This document shows, in pieces, positions 43,700 to 55,250 of a stretch of DNA of 64,000 nucleotides (positions are counted from its first letter, which is position 1; each line of letters opens with the position of its first letter). The translations under genes were made by a program, and so were the position numbers. The DNA lies in contig JAJGBQ010000002.1 of assembly GCA_022457065.1 (NCBI GenBank), forward strand, positions 5,084,001 through 5,148,000. The letters run 5' to 3'. The notes under the pieces were generated by a model that ran no database searches, was not told the origin of the DNA, and saw only the letters and a program-made list of their open reading frames with translations. This DNA is from Curvularia sp. ZM96 (Eukaryota > Ascomycota > Dothideomycetes > Pleosporales > Pleosporaceae).

Positions 43700-46600
43700 T
43701 TAATAACTTTGACACATATCACTAACGTTTATCCTAACACAAGACCTAAGTCTACAATGTTGTGTATTACCTAGACCTAAGGCTGATATGTTTTAAGATT
43801 ATTAATATTACCCCTACCTCATCTTAGCTATATCTACTCCGTATGCGCCTAAACAATTACACCATGCCGCATTAGTACTTTCTATAAGATTTAGAAAGAG
43901 GATTTGCTTACGTGAGACGGCTAGGGTGATTAAGTCGGCCCTATCTTAGGTGATCCAAAAATATTCTACTTGTACTCAGTACCAACCGCTATTCCACTCC
44001 TCCCTCTGTCTTAGCAACTGTTAGACTATTAACTGGGTAGGGTACAGCACGAGATGGATCAGATGAATAGGCAAGCAATCAGTAGTATTCATACGAGACG
44101 AATCACTGGTGAGCTACTCTAGTGATTGTGGGACATATATAGTCCTGGGCTGACTAAAATGAACAAGGGCCGTCGTCCACTTTGGCGCAAACTGGGCCAG
44201 AACCTGACAGCAACCCCTTTTCTACCCCTCCCCCGGTCTTAGCCATACCTACCCCTACCCCTCCTTCATTCTTAGCAAACCTTATCTCTAATATAACCCC
44301 CATCTATTTACTAGCCTACTATAGTCTAGATCTAGTCTGAGCTGCTCACTTATGGAAAGTAGAGTAAACGTAATATAAATAGAGTTATTAATCTTAGTCA
44401 GACTATGGAGTACTTAAGAGCAAACAGCTCTCTTTTAGCTCTCTACTGTAGTAGTTCCACACCCCTCCTTCTTGAGTTCTTCTACGATTCTAAGGAAAAA
44501 TACCCTACAATGCGTTTTCACTACGGAGGATTTTTAGCTATTGCTTTGATTGCTGTCTCGACTTCAGCGCAGTGCCTTAGAAAAAGTGGAAGCTACAATG
44601 TATAAGATAAGCATTTTGCTATATTATGCTACGTAACTAACTAATAGATAGGCGTGTGACTCAACTGGTACTAAAATTGTATGCCATGGATAAACTATTA
44701 TATAAATATTTGGCTCCGGCCTTTTGCAAACGACTTTAGTGAATCATTTTAGATTTTTTTTTTAAATTAATAATTACAGTTCACGCAGCCTCCGCAAAAC
44801 TACATCGACATATAATCAGATCCCTTACTAGCGTCCTCTATCTCCGCGTCCTCTATCTCCACGTCCGCGTCCACGTCTAACTTAATATCCCCCTCTACCT
44901 AATTAAGATTCGGTCGCATAGAATTAAGTATAGCGCCTATCTAAGCTATGCTCTCCTCACTCTATAGCTTAAACTTAAAATCCTTGTGCCTTAGAGTAGA
45001 TATTAGAGCCGTGATAGCTAGTTCTATACTCTCTATGTTATACTCTAGCCACGACTATATATTACGACTAGGTACATGCTTTAGAATAAGCTTATATTCT
45101 AACTAGTAAATACGCAACGCCTCTTAAGCGTTAACGAACGCGATAGCTTAGCCCCTTAACTTTTAAAGCTATATCTCTCCTATTCTATATTACCTACACA
45201 AGTTGACGTCCGTAGGCTTAAGAATAAGAGATTATAAGTACTCTAGCTACGCAGGTAGCTATTACTCTAGCTTTTCTTTAATAGTGTTTAATAGTAGGTA
45301 GTAATATGCGATTTTTACTTTTGTTAAGAGCGCGATAGATATCTTTCGTTAGCTAAAGAGATTAGTAGACATCTTAGAGAAGGCTAGATTAAGAAAATAA
45401 TATAAAAGAGATAGAAATCGCTTACAGAGTAATATCGATAGGTATTATTAAGCTAGAGATTAAGTTTAAATAATAGTAGAAGAGTAGAGTATTTATAGGT
45501 AGGTACGCTATCTTAAGTACTCACGACTATAGTTTGAGAATTTTAGAGTTTTCTAAGTACTTCGCATATTACTATAGTTTAGATTTTCTGCCTATTATGT
45601 CTTTATTATAACTACGGCTCGATAACTTTAGAATTTTCTGCTTATTATTGGCCGCCTAATAGGCTTCTGCCTATTAGAGCTCTTTATTGTTCTATAATTA
45701 GGGGTCTATCTAGATCTATATATTAGATTTAACACGTGAAGCTAAAGCCCTAGGGCTCGAGCTTATATAGAGCTAGAGCCTTAGTGTCTAAGGTATCGCG
45801 TTTAAATCTTTACTTTAACAAAACTCTTTTTTTAATCTTTAATCTTTGATCTTTAGTAGGCCGAGGGGCGGCCTACTATTTTTTATAATACTTTTTAATA
45901 GGCTAATCGCCATAGGCGAGCTATTAGTGAAAAATGAAAAAGAAATTATATAAATATAAACAAAATATATTTCTAGATACGGTGTGAAGGCTATCATGGG
46001 ACACTGCAGCGGGAGTGTGACCCTGGGACATTTTGTTACCACTATTATGACGATTGGGGATGTGTAGGGTCGTAGGTTGGAGTCTGGCCCATGACACTCC
46101 TCGAGGCTGGTGTTGCTAACCCTACCGGAATCCCATATGCGGCTGCATTAGAAGTCAGGCGTCTGGCTACAGTTATGTGGGGGGTATTTGCTTTCTAGGT
46201 AGCTGAGGTCTCTAGTTACTCAAAGCTCTTAACAATAATACATCACAACGAGGGCTACCTTTGAAAGCGCCATCTTCTAATATTGAATAACACAGATCTG
46301 CCAGGTATGGCAACAATGGTTCATCTTGGAATAGACATTGTACTCTTCGAAAGAGCGCATGGTCCGTATATTCATTCCCATCCAGTGAATACCTAACAAG
46401 CTAACGCCCTCCCGCCCATGAACACTAGCTACCACGCCTAGCGCCTCGTCGCCACCTTTATCTTAAACTCTTTTCTTTAAAACTTCCTGTCAAAGTGTGG
46501 TGTATTCCTAAATTTCTAACGTACCCTATAGGTGAGTTGCCCATTTGCTACACGTGTATAGTTATCAGTTGGCATAGAAGCTGTGCCTGATATTACGTAG

Positions 46601-46710
46601 ATCGCCTCATGCGCTTATCCTCAGGCGCGCATCTTAGCCTTCTCCTAAAAATATCCATTCCAGCAGCACTTCGTCCGATATTACCCCCTTGAACGAATAG
46701 AACACAATTA
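43700..46710. other. AT-rich, gene-poor region (decayed transposons)
   Basis: About 3 kb dominated by TA-rich sequence with stops in all frames; the 44700-46000 part is extreme (long TATAGC/CTAGAG-type runs). One stretch read on the minus strand (about 44830-44885) gives an acidic LDVDADVEIEDAEIED-like peptide, suggesting a former transposase tail, but no family can be named. No functional gene is seen. It marks the right border of the metabolic cluster. Confidence 0.55.
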
Positions 46711-46728
46711 TTCTTCTAAGAGCACGCA

Positions 46729-47210
46729 ATGGCAGACCCTCTTAGTATCGCGGGGTCTGTAGTTGGCATTACTGCAACTGGTGTACAAGCCTTCGTGAAG
46801 CTGTGCGCTCTCGCGGAGAAAGTTGCGACAGCTAGCCTGAGGGTTATAAGCATCGCGGACGATATTGGTAGCATATACGCTATCCTCAACCAAGTGCGCG
46901 AATTAATCATACCCTAGCCTGATGCGCAAGGTGTTCTCAAGTCGGTTTTCAACCCCGTCGCCCTGAAGGACATCGCGGATGCTCTTCAGCGTTGCAGGTC
47001 AGTCTTTATAGAGATTGGGACCCTATTGCGTCATACATTTGAAGAAGTAGGGAAGCTCCCTGCGTTGCACTCAAACCTTGAGCTATCTGTGTTCGAAAAT
47101 GCAAAATGGCCGTTCTTGCAACCTTAATTCGATAATATTTGCGGCAATCTTTGAGATGCCAAAGGCAATCTTGTTCTCATGATAGCTGTGGCTTAGAAGA
47201 GATAAGTGAT
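46729..47210 (+). pseudogene. STAND-type N-terminal domain (fungal N/SesA-like), inactivated
   Basis: Starts MADPLSIAGSVVGITATGVQAF, the typical start of the helical N-terminal domain of fungal NLR-like (STAND) proteins. One frame continues past TAG (46915), TAA (47125), TGA (47152) and another TAG near 47195. The residues after each stop still read well (DALQRCRSVFIEIGTLL, KWPFLQP, DAKGNLVLMIAV). CAG-to-TAG, CAA-to-TAA and CGA-to-TGA would explain the first three, consistent with RIP-type C-to-T. No NACHT/NB-ARC part was found downstream. Confidence 0.75.
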
Positions 47211-48000
47211 GCTAGAAGTGTCGGACATAGCTTGAGATGTATGTTTCCGCAGAACTGATCAATACAGGGCAAATGCCTTCTAAAACTACGGCAAATGAGT
47301 CTAGGTGGGGAAGTGGAAACCCCTGAAATGTGAGGCTCTCTCAGCCTGATGCTGTCTTTGGAATGCATTTAGCCATTGGTTAGATAGCGCACTAGCACTG
47401 GTTGTTATCAATAAGTGGCTGCATATGATCACCTCCCACCCTAATCCTACGGTTAGTGACTTATCGCAAAGCGTAGGGGTGTTATACTAAATGATTGGTC
47501 ATAAAGCAAAACACAAATACGCATCTGAAACACTATTAATAAGTAGTTGAATGTACGTAAGCTTTGATCGTTATCGCCACTTAATTGTGCTACCACAGTA
47601 CCAACCACGCTAAAGCAACTGCAGTTCGCTTAGAAATCATTGCGCTGTGCAGCCTTCTTAGGCTGCTCTCACCTTCTTCAAAGGTTGTGTTCTGACTGAA
47701 ATTGAATACTACTGCACATTCCTGAGCCTTGTAGACAGTCGCAACAGCAGCTCTTGAACGATGACCACTCCACCAGCAGCATATGAACCATTCTCAGACG
47801 AGGCGGGACTAGGAGGCATCCTTTTCGAGTGTGCGCCTTCGTTATTAGCGTGTCCATCGTGTTTGTCTTCCAACTAGCTTTTTTAATGTGAGCTCACAAG
47901 TCTGCAGTTCTTATCAGCGTTAATAAGACATTGAAGCAATCTTGTAAGTCGCCTGGGTTGAAGAGAGGCTAGTCTCCTCAAATCCCCGCTAAGAGTTGCG
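47211..48000. other. Region before the membrane protein gene
   Basis: Contains a possible short upstream coding piece starting at ATG 47761 (MTTPPAAYEPFSDE...), stopped after ~38 codons. It may include the unresolved first exon(s) of the following gene. Confidence 0.3.
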
Positions 48001-48001
48001 C

Positions 48002-49434
48002 AGATACATGCATCGAACCAAAAGATTTTACCTGCGGTTCCTACAGCCGCAACTGCGACTGCCGAAATCTGGATCCAGATCCTGACATTGCTGGAATTGG
48101 TGTCGCGCTGTCCTTTCTCGTGGTCGGCATTGTTTCTCTTCTTATCTATCTGGTGTGCCTGTTTCTTTCCATGATCAACACAACCGCGCTGAACCCCGTG
48201 GATCGATGGTTTCGAGAGAAAATCACTGAATTTATGAGCCACCGCATTTCAGAGAAAACAAAAGAGCTTTGGGTGAAGGTCTTGACCAAGGTGTTGTTAG
48301 GACTTAGCGATCAGCAACTCATTACATCCTTGGCGATTCTTATCGTAGCTATTGTAAAGCTAGCAGACGGGAGCCTGACGGTGTGCCACTTTTCCATCTG
48401 CGTAGATCTAGCTTGGATCAGCAACGGCGTGCACGCAACTACGATACGCATTTTAGGATCATACTGTCGCCGCCGCGTGAAATTCCCGCAAAGAGTAACA
48501 ACACTTGGGCAGGTCGCTGACGAGAGTAGCACTGGAGAGGTTAAGAAAAGGCGACTCCCACTAATGACTTGGCTCAGAATTGTGCTAATGAGCATCTCCG
48601 GCATACTTGTTGTTTTCTGCCTAGTTATTCAAGGATATCGACCGTGGTATGATGTCTTTCAGTGTCCAGTAGACTGCGCTCGAAGAGACCTCAAAGGCAA
48701 CTACGGAGGCGAGCAAGGGACCTGGAGTACTGTATCGATTCTCTTATTTTTGACGACTTATCCGGTGGGAATAATGAAGCTAAGTAATAGGGGTGTTGAT
48801 ATTATGCGCAATGTTCGATTCCAGTATATGAAGAAGCTTGCCAGCAAACTCAAACCGAGTGGGTCACCCAATTCCAAGAAAGCAAAATCGTATGCTGTTC
48901 TAGCGAGGATTGCTGCATATGGATGGTGGTGTATCAATTCAATCATATGCGACATCCTTACCACTCTCACATGGTTCGGGATAGGTGGTTGGGCGCTCAA
49001 AGCCGACATGGCATGGGGCCATGAAATCATGAAAAGTCAGAATATTGAAAATACAGAGCTGCAATGGGGGTTTGGTCAGCTTGTTCCCCTCATCATATGC
49101 GTTCTACCATTCATAAATACTGGAGAAACCTTTTGGGGTAGGTGTGCCTCGAAGCTGGACATATACTTTTTGCTTATGTGCTATTCTAGATGAATACCTT
49201 GGTCGAATCGGCCAGGCAGAAGAATACGATGGGGACCAGGCGGAAGAATGTGACGAAGACCAGGCAGAAGAATATGACGAGAACCCCGGATCATCACGTG
49301 AATCAGAGGAACAAGTCGAATTGATTCTTTACCAAGGAGTCTTGCAAAGCGAACCTGGGGTAATATATTCGCCTGATGCACCTGTTCTTTCAAACGAGAC
49401 GAGGACTAGTATAACACTAGTGGAGAATAGCTAA
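48002..49434 (+). CDS. Multi-pass fungal membrane protein of unknown function with acidic C-terminal repeats
   Basis: The 5' end is uncertain: the frame is open from about 48002 (DTCIEP..TCGSY..NCDC) but has no ATG before GTG 48120, so an upstream exon is likely. Exon A runs to 49137 and exon B is 49190-49434, joined in phase. The extracellular-looking Cys-rich start is followed by DPDIAGIGVALSFLVVGIVSLLIYLV (first membrane span) and at least five further spans (near ILIVAIVKLA, LMSISGILVVFCLVI, ILLFLTTYPVGI, ICDILTTLTWFGIGGW, LVPLIICVLPF). The cytosolic tail has three tandem DQAEEYDED-type units. The overall shape is that of a lineage-specific fungal membrane protein often seen near HET genes; function unknown. 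Confidence 0.7.
49213..49284 (+). repeat. Minisatellite in coding sequence (acidic repeat)
   Basis: Three tandem units of roughly 27 bp encode (D)QAEE-Y/C-D-x-D/N, each differing slightly: QAEEYDGD, QAEECDED, QAEEYDEN. Confidence 0.75.
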
Positions 49435-49559
49435 GGCCCAAGTATTTGCAGTCAGCATGAACCTTGGCTGCAACCTCATCAGGCATGATTTTGTTTAACA
49501 TGCTCTATTTTTCATCCAATATCCCCATTCTCCACTTTTACGTACGCTTCTAGCCTTGA

Positions 49560-50900
49560 TGCTGATCATAGACACTGGATCTACGCACTTGTACAACCAG
49601 ATTCATTCCCGCCAAATAAGGCTATTGAGGTTTCCTCTAGACGATGACCGCATCTCTATTGTCTTTGAAACGCATTCTGTTGATGGAGGAATCCCCTCGT
49701 ACCGCGCATTTTCCTATGCTTGAGCAAGTGATCGCAACAGGATTCAAAAGTCTTGGACCCTCGAAACAGCCAGAGGAGAACTCCCAACTCTCGATTGCTT
49801 GCAGTCATTTGTTCAGGTGCTAGGGTCAAAGAAAGCTATATTCAACGGTCGATGGTGGATTGAATATTTATGCATCAATCAAGCCAACCTAATGGAAAGA
49901 GCTAAACCAGTTAGGCTCATTCAGCAAGTCTACAACAGGGATCACGAAATTGTCATTCGGCTGGGAGATCAGACTTCGGATAGCGATCTCGCCTTCGACT
50001 TCATCAAATTCCACGATAAGATTATACGAGAAGCGAACAGCGATGAGCAGATCCACACATCTTCTGAACTACAAACAGAAAAATATACAGCACAATAGAA
50101 AGCACTAGAGAATCTTCTATCGCAGAAGTGGTGGTCAAGGGTTTAGACTGTCCAAGAGTTCGTTGATCTGTAACATGATGTTTTGGTGTGGGTTGCAGGA
50201 AGCTAGCAAAGTCACCGTCTGCAACATCATCGCAGTAGTAGATAAATGCATTTCTGTTGGTATTAAGGAAACCATCGCCTTCCGCTCAGGGTGAACAAAA
50301 AGAGAGTATGGAATCTCTGCGAGGCCCAAGTCATAAGTGGTCTCAAATTTACCCGTACCATGCTATCACTGGCAGTGTATTTCTGTTTTATGGATTTAGC
50401 AGATGATCGCGATTGAATATATGGCATGATAGCAATGTAAACAGATGGATCATCACTCCTGAATGTTGATTCTACAATGACCTGCGAAGAAGCGTATCTG
50501 CGATTCGCACAGCCCTTTATTGCGCAGCATAAATCACTAGATATCGTATGTTTCGCCACAATACACAAAGCAACCTCTAACTCGTCATTACCATCCTAGG
50601 TACCTGATTTACATTGGAGGAATGCGTATTATGTCACACCTCTCATGGTCTTACAGTCTTACGACGACTAAATTGGAAACCTCCGGTCTCTTTAGTTCGT
50701 CGATGATGGTCCATACATTTACTATCCGGCGTCGAAGAATAAGGTTACGGTTCAAAAGTCCAACTGCTAACAGATGCTTGTTTAAGGTGTTGTTGTGGAT
50801 GATGTTGATGGTCCGCTTTCAAGAATGCTCCTTCCATGCACAACTCTGATGCCTACTTCCATCGCGCAGTATCTCTTCAACTGAGATCCTCAAGAGTGTG
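49560..50900 (+). pseudogene. HET-domain (heterokaryon incompatibility) pseudogene
   Basis: One frame reads as a HET protein: RISIVFETHS ... YRAFSYA-stop-A, then RWWIEYLCINQANLMERAKPV, LIQQVYNRDHEIVIRLG, WWSRV-stop-TVQEF, and later DLADDRD-stop-IYGMIA. The conserved SYxWG, WIDxLCINQ, WLG, and WWxRVWTxQE motifs are recognisable. Stops occur at 49721 (TGG-to-TGA at the SYxW Trp), 50096, and 50144 (TGG-to-TAG in RVWTVQE), with further stops near 50160-50420. The two tryptophan losses are G-to-A. Start and end are approximate. Confidence 0.85.
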
Positions 50901-51975
50901 AGAGGTTTGGCAGCGAGGAGTGAGAATACCGGAATATCATTCAGACGAATCCTCAACATTCATTTTAAGGATCAGATGGTAGCTTTTGTACTATGGAGTT
51001 CCTCAGCCTTACTCGCTCGAGGGAAACCTAATAGGGGCCTGGGAGATGCCCCTTAAGCCTTATATCCCTGTCACGTGACAATACGCTATTTGTCGAACAT
51101 CGCTGATACAGCTTATCAAGATCCTTTAGCAGTCATTTTGTTTGTTTCTTAGGGCTAAGCTCAGGTAATTCTAGCCTCCAAGCTCACATATATATATGAA
51201 AGCTACCCCCTCGTAGAAGGGATAGTGTTCTAATACTAGATCACCTGAGCTACTGTACCATCTGCTGTTCTCTTCGACACTATTTATCTTTTGTCCTAGA
51301 GATTGTATTACAGAATGAGTGCACTTATCGCGTACAAGATACAGCCTACATAGCAAGGTAGTCCTAGCTGAGGTTTACTAAGCCCAAGACTGATAGACAA
51401 CCGATTCCTAAAAAGCAGTAGCATAATCATTGCACTGTTGCAACTGTGAAGCCATGAAGAATCTATCAGTAACTTTGCCTAGGCGTGGATTTTGTTAATC
51501 TTAAAACCCGGTTAGTCATATTACAAATTTCTAGGATCAACTCTAATCACAACTATTCTACCAACGACTGGAACCTATATTAATGCCGTATCAACCTATT
51601 ATCAAGAGTGCTACGCTCCATGTTACAAATGGGCGATCTATTTCTAACACATTTAATGATGACCAAACTTGAAATTAGTTGTGCAAGGTTGGCGCAGCAT
51701 GAAATGATAAGAACAGATTGACAGGGTTAGGGGGTACGGGTCAGGAAAATGTGGATTGAAGCCTGATTAGTAGTCTTGTATTAGTTGAACAAATCTATTT
51801 TTATATATGCACATTAAGGGTTGCATCAAACTGGCGTACGCGATAGATAGGTTCCTTGCTTGGCATTGCTCAGTATGAGTCATATTGACACATTATTAGT
51901 CTGTTACCGTCACATATCCCTAGGATAGTTCAAATAGCTACACATGTCTGAGCATATCAATATTCATATCACAAG
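50901..51975. other. Intergenic region upstream of the glycosyltransferase
   Basis: AT-leaning sequence with no gene supported. A short (TA)n run lies near 51188. Confidence 0.4.
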
Positions 51976-53199
51976 ATGGACTTTTACAATCACCTCATCC
52001 CTGAGGGATGCCATGCTATTCCACACGAAAGCCTCGATCTCCGCCCGGATGCAGAGATCGACTCCGAGCTGCAGAGTTTGAGACCTGTTGTCAGTCAGAA
52101 GAACGTATGGTTCTTCTGGCACACTGGTTTTAGCGCCCTACACCCCTACACGAAGCGCAATGTTCGGGCCTGGCACCGCCGATTTTCGAAGAAGGGCTGG
52201 ACAATCCGCGTGATCAGCCGTCAGCCTAGCGATCCCTTGAATATCGCAAACCTCTTGGACATAGAAGACCGAAACTTATTTCCTGATGCTTTTGTGGATA
52301 GCACAATAGGCGGGAAATACGCTGCGCAGCACACATCTGATCTTGTCCGCTGGCCCCTATTACTTAGATACGGCGGCATTTACGCGGACGTTGGGATGAT
52401 ACAGATTGGGGATATAGATCGTCTGTGGAATGAAACGATCGGAGACGACTCTTCTGGCTACGAAGTCCTGAGCTACAGAGGTCCACAGCAGCACGGAAGA
52501 AACCTTACAAACTACTTCCTTGCTTGCAAAGAAGGTAATCCACTCTTTGCTCGCTGCCATAGGCTTTTCCTTAAACTTTGGGAAGGTCGAACAGATACCG
52601 TAGGGTTGCACGCGCACCCATTGTTGAAAGGAGTTCCTTTGCAGGGTGGGTCCTTTGAGATAAGGGAAGATGGAAAGCCCACGATTGGTAAAGAGGAAGC
52701 TGCAAAGATGTTGACCGACTACATCATACAAGGCCAGGTTGTGAGCATGGTCATGGGTCTTGTTGACGAAGCAGAAGGGTGGAATGGTCCTGAATATGTC
52801 AAGAACCATGTGTATGGGATCGACTTCATGACCGGAAGTCAGCTTATCAATGATTTGACTGACTGGAATGGAAGAGAGCAGTTTGAGTTGTTGTCAGAGA
52901 AAATCCCAGAACCAGGGGCAAGAGAAACTGACCAACAGAAGAAAGCAAGAATGATTGTTCAGGCAGTTCTGCAGAAAAGCTGGGGCTTCAAATTAGCACA
53001 CGGAATGATATTGGCCGTGTATAAGGAGACATTGGGGAGCCTTTGGAGGGATCATGAGGGTTCGGATGTTACCCCTGGGACATATGCGGCATGGTTCAGA
53101 TATGCAACATTATATTGGGACCAGGATGCAAATCCCAACAAGGTTGATTTCCCAATTGTCCAGCCTTGGAAGAGTGGAGGGTTATTAGATGAAGAGTGA
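51976..53199 (+). CDS. Capsular-polysaccharide-synthesis-type glycosyltransferase
   Basis: An intronless gene of 407 residues. KNVWFFWHTGFSAL at residue ~43 and the DLVRWPLLLRYGGIYADVG segment (DxD-like metal site) are characteristic of the Caps_synth / GT32-like glycosyltransferase group, GT-A fold. There is no N-terminal signal anchor, so it may be cytosolic or part of a complex. It would transfer a sugar from a nucleotide donor to a glycan or lipid. Flanks are AT-rich, so the gene is isolated. Compared with surrounding pseudogenes the frame is intact. Confidence 0.85.
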   Translation: MDFYNHLIPEGCHAIPHESLDLRPDAEIDSELQSLRPVVSQKNVWFFWHTGFSALHPYTKRNVRAWHRRFSKKGWTIRVISRQPSDPLNIANLLDIEDRNLFPDAFVDSTIGGKYAAQHTSDLVRWPLLLRYGGIYADVGMIQIGDIDRLWNETIGDDSSGYEVLSYRGPQQHGRNLTNYFLACKEGNPLFARCHRLFLKLWEGRTDTVGLHAHPLLKGVPLQGGSFEIREDGKPTIGKEEAAKMLTDYIIQGQVVSMVMGLVDEAEGWNGPEYVKNHVYGIDFMTGSQLINDLTDWNGREQFELLSEKIPEPGARETDQQKKARMIVQAVLQKSWGFKLAHGMILAVYKETLGSLWRDHEGSDVTPGTYAAWFRYATLYWDQDANPNKVDFPIVQPWKSGGLLDEE

Positions 53200-53904
53200 A
53201 CCTGTTAAGAGTATAATTTTGAGTAGAAGTAACATAAGGTTAAACGTTCTTATTTTAAACTATTATTTGACCTCCCTTATAGTTGCTAGACTCTTGTTAC
53301 CTACTTATTTCTTAGTTGAACTTTATAAAGTTTATAGCTTAGCTTTACTAATAAATTTTTGCTATTACTAAGCATAGAAGTAAAAGGAGATTTAGCAAGA
53401 TAATTGTTGTTAACATAATGTGTGTAACTCTTTATATACTATACTTACCAAATCTCTATCAGTCATTCTATAGATTTAAGTCTGCTTTCGTCTAGAGTTA
53501 TATATTTTGTTAATGTTTCTCTTAAAACAGTGTTTATCTTAAATAAGTCTTTATCTTAGATTCTTCGCTATATTTACATAACACTAACATCCTACTAAGT
53601 AGGCCAAAGTCGAGCAGAGGGACCGAAGTCGAGGAGAGAGGCCTGATGGAGTTAGGGGCTATAGGTGAGGAGAGGAGGCCAAGTCGAGGTTATACATATA
53701 TTATGGAGTTCTTACAAAGAGAGAGGGAGAGACTCTACTTGCGCAGTGTGAGGCAGATCAACAGATTACTTATGAAGAGCGTCAAGAAGGAGAGCAATCA
53801 GGTGTTAGCCTCTCTGTGCTATACTTTCTATCCTGCAACTTCTAGGCCCATCGCGTTTGGAAAGTTAACATTCCGTAATTCTTGTGAGAAATTGCCTCCC
53901 AAAG
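53200..53904. other. AT-rich intergenic region
   Basis: Low-complexity AT sequence to about 53590. It is followed by a GA-rich stretch (53605-53760; repeated GTCGAG and GAGAGG units) that gives an open frame without motifs. Confidence 0.4.
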
Positions 53905-54658
53905 CTAGCAGTTCGTGCCACCGAGCCCGATCCAATGACTGCCTCCAAAGGTGATACTCCCGTGAACGAATCCGGCAGGTGAAGAACAGCTATCCCTAAG
54001 AATAACCATATCCTTGGCAATATCACCACAGTTGACGCTGACGTGGCCACCATTCTGTTTGCACACAATTATTAACATTTTGGCAACTTCAAATAAGGGT
54101 ATTGGAAACGTACCAAGGAGGTCAAATACACTCCGCAATTATGAGAGCAGGAAACCCGCATCTTTACTCCCCAAGGGGCTCCACATTGAGTGTTTCCAAG
54201 TCTCCTCAGGTATTCATAGCCTTCACCGCACTGACCCGACCAGCCGGCGATTCTAGTACCCCATGAACAGTTGATCTATCACAAGACCACATTAGCTTTA
54301 CTACTGCATAACAGAGTAAACGGGTCTGCTTACAGCTCCCCACTGTCTCGCAGCAATATCCCGCTTTGTCTCCTCATGGTCAGGACCAAACTCTGCATCC
54401 CAGTTTGGATTCATGGTAATGATCTGTTTATAGACAGATTCTGCGGTGCCAGAAAGAGTGATGTTTGCTTCGCCAATTTTCACGGCGCCATTCCAAACCA
54501 TGTTGGGAACATCTTTGTGACTACCAACGAAAGGGGTCGCAGAAGTCATAGTCTAGAGGTATGTTAGTAGGAACTACATAACACAAGCTAGAATGAAAAT
54601 AGGAGAAAAGAAATAGGGTTACCGTAAATGTGATAACTAAGGCGATTAAGGTCTTCAT
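53905..54658 (-). CDS. Small secreted cysteine-rich protein with Kex2-like site (candidate effector)
   Basis: Four exons (54658-54623, 54552-54334, 54275-54114, 54054-53905) give 188 residues; all joins are in phase 0 and introns are 58-70 bp. It has a hydrophobic N-terminus (MKTLIALVITFT, continuing TMTSATP) that works as a signal peptide. A Cys-free, acidic ~70-residue pro-like region follows, ending in ETKR, a Kex2-type dibasic site. The C-terminal ~110-residue domain holds all eight Cys and is rich in Gly/Trp (INCSWGTR, GQCGEGYEY, SCSHNCG, GLGGTNC). This pro-domain plus disulfide-rich layout is common in fungal secreted effectors and killer-type proteins. I do not recognise a specific family. 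No single exon reveals it; each piece looks like noise on its own. Confidence 0.75.
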
Positions 54659-55170
54659 GATGACAATCAGCTGGGAAGTGTCCTCAAATTGAGTCGGAAA
54701 GTGCGTAAGAATTAGGTGACCTAGGTAACTAGCTCTCTTGATACTCTTGGATATAACAGTAAAACAACATAGAAGAAGATTTCGCTATCTTTATAGAGCT
54801 TTTTATCTCGCTCACCAACACCTTTACTCTTGATCTCCAAAGCTAAACTTGATATCTCAGTCTCACACTAAAGTCAGCAGCTCCATAATTTATTGGCATA
54901 AGCTTAATAACATTCCTTTTATCATCTATTGTAGATAAATGTCCGCACTTTCACCTAATTATATAAGAGATGCGATCCTTCAAGCTCGATTAGATCAGGT
55001 ATCTGACATAATATTGTCTTGGTTCTTGGCTCCTAGCTCTTAGCTCTTGGCTGTTAGCTTACTATGCTTCCGCATTCTCTACATTCTTATTACAAAACAC
55101 GACAATAGCAAGTATTGCAATGCTTGGTATCAACGTAGTATATTGCATAGAAAGGTAGCCTAGTACGCCT
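54659..55170. other. Upstream region of the secreted protein gene
   Basis: AT-rich, no gene. Short TTAGCTCTTGGCT-type repeats occur near 55026-55050. Confidence 0.35.
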
Positions 55171-55250
55171 TACGCCCCATTGGCACGCCCTACGCCCCAT
55201 TGGCACGCCCTACGCCCCATTGGCACGTACTATACTCTATTAGCACGCCC
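55171..55250. repeat. 20-bp tandem repeat, four copies
   Basis: Units of TACGCCCCATTGGCACGCCC at 55171, 55191, 55211 and 55231. The first two are identical, the third differs at its end (GCACGTAC), and the fourth differs from the first by five changes, all C-to-T or G-to-A. Confidence 0.9.
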
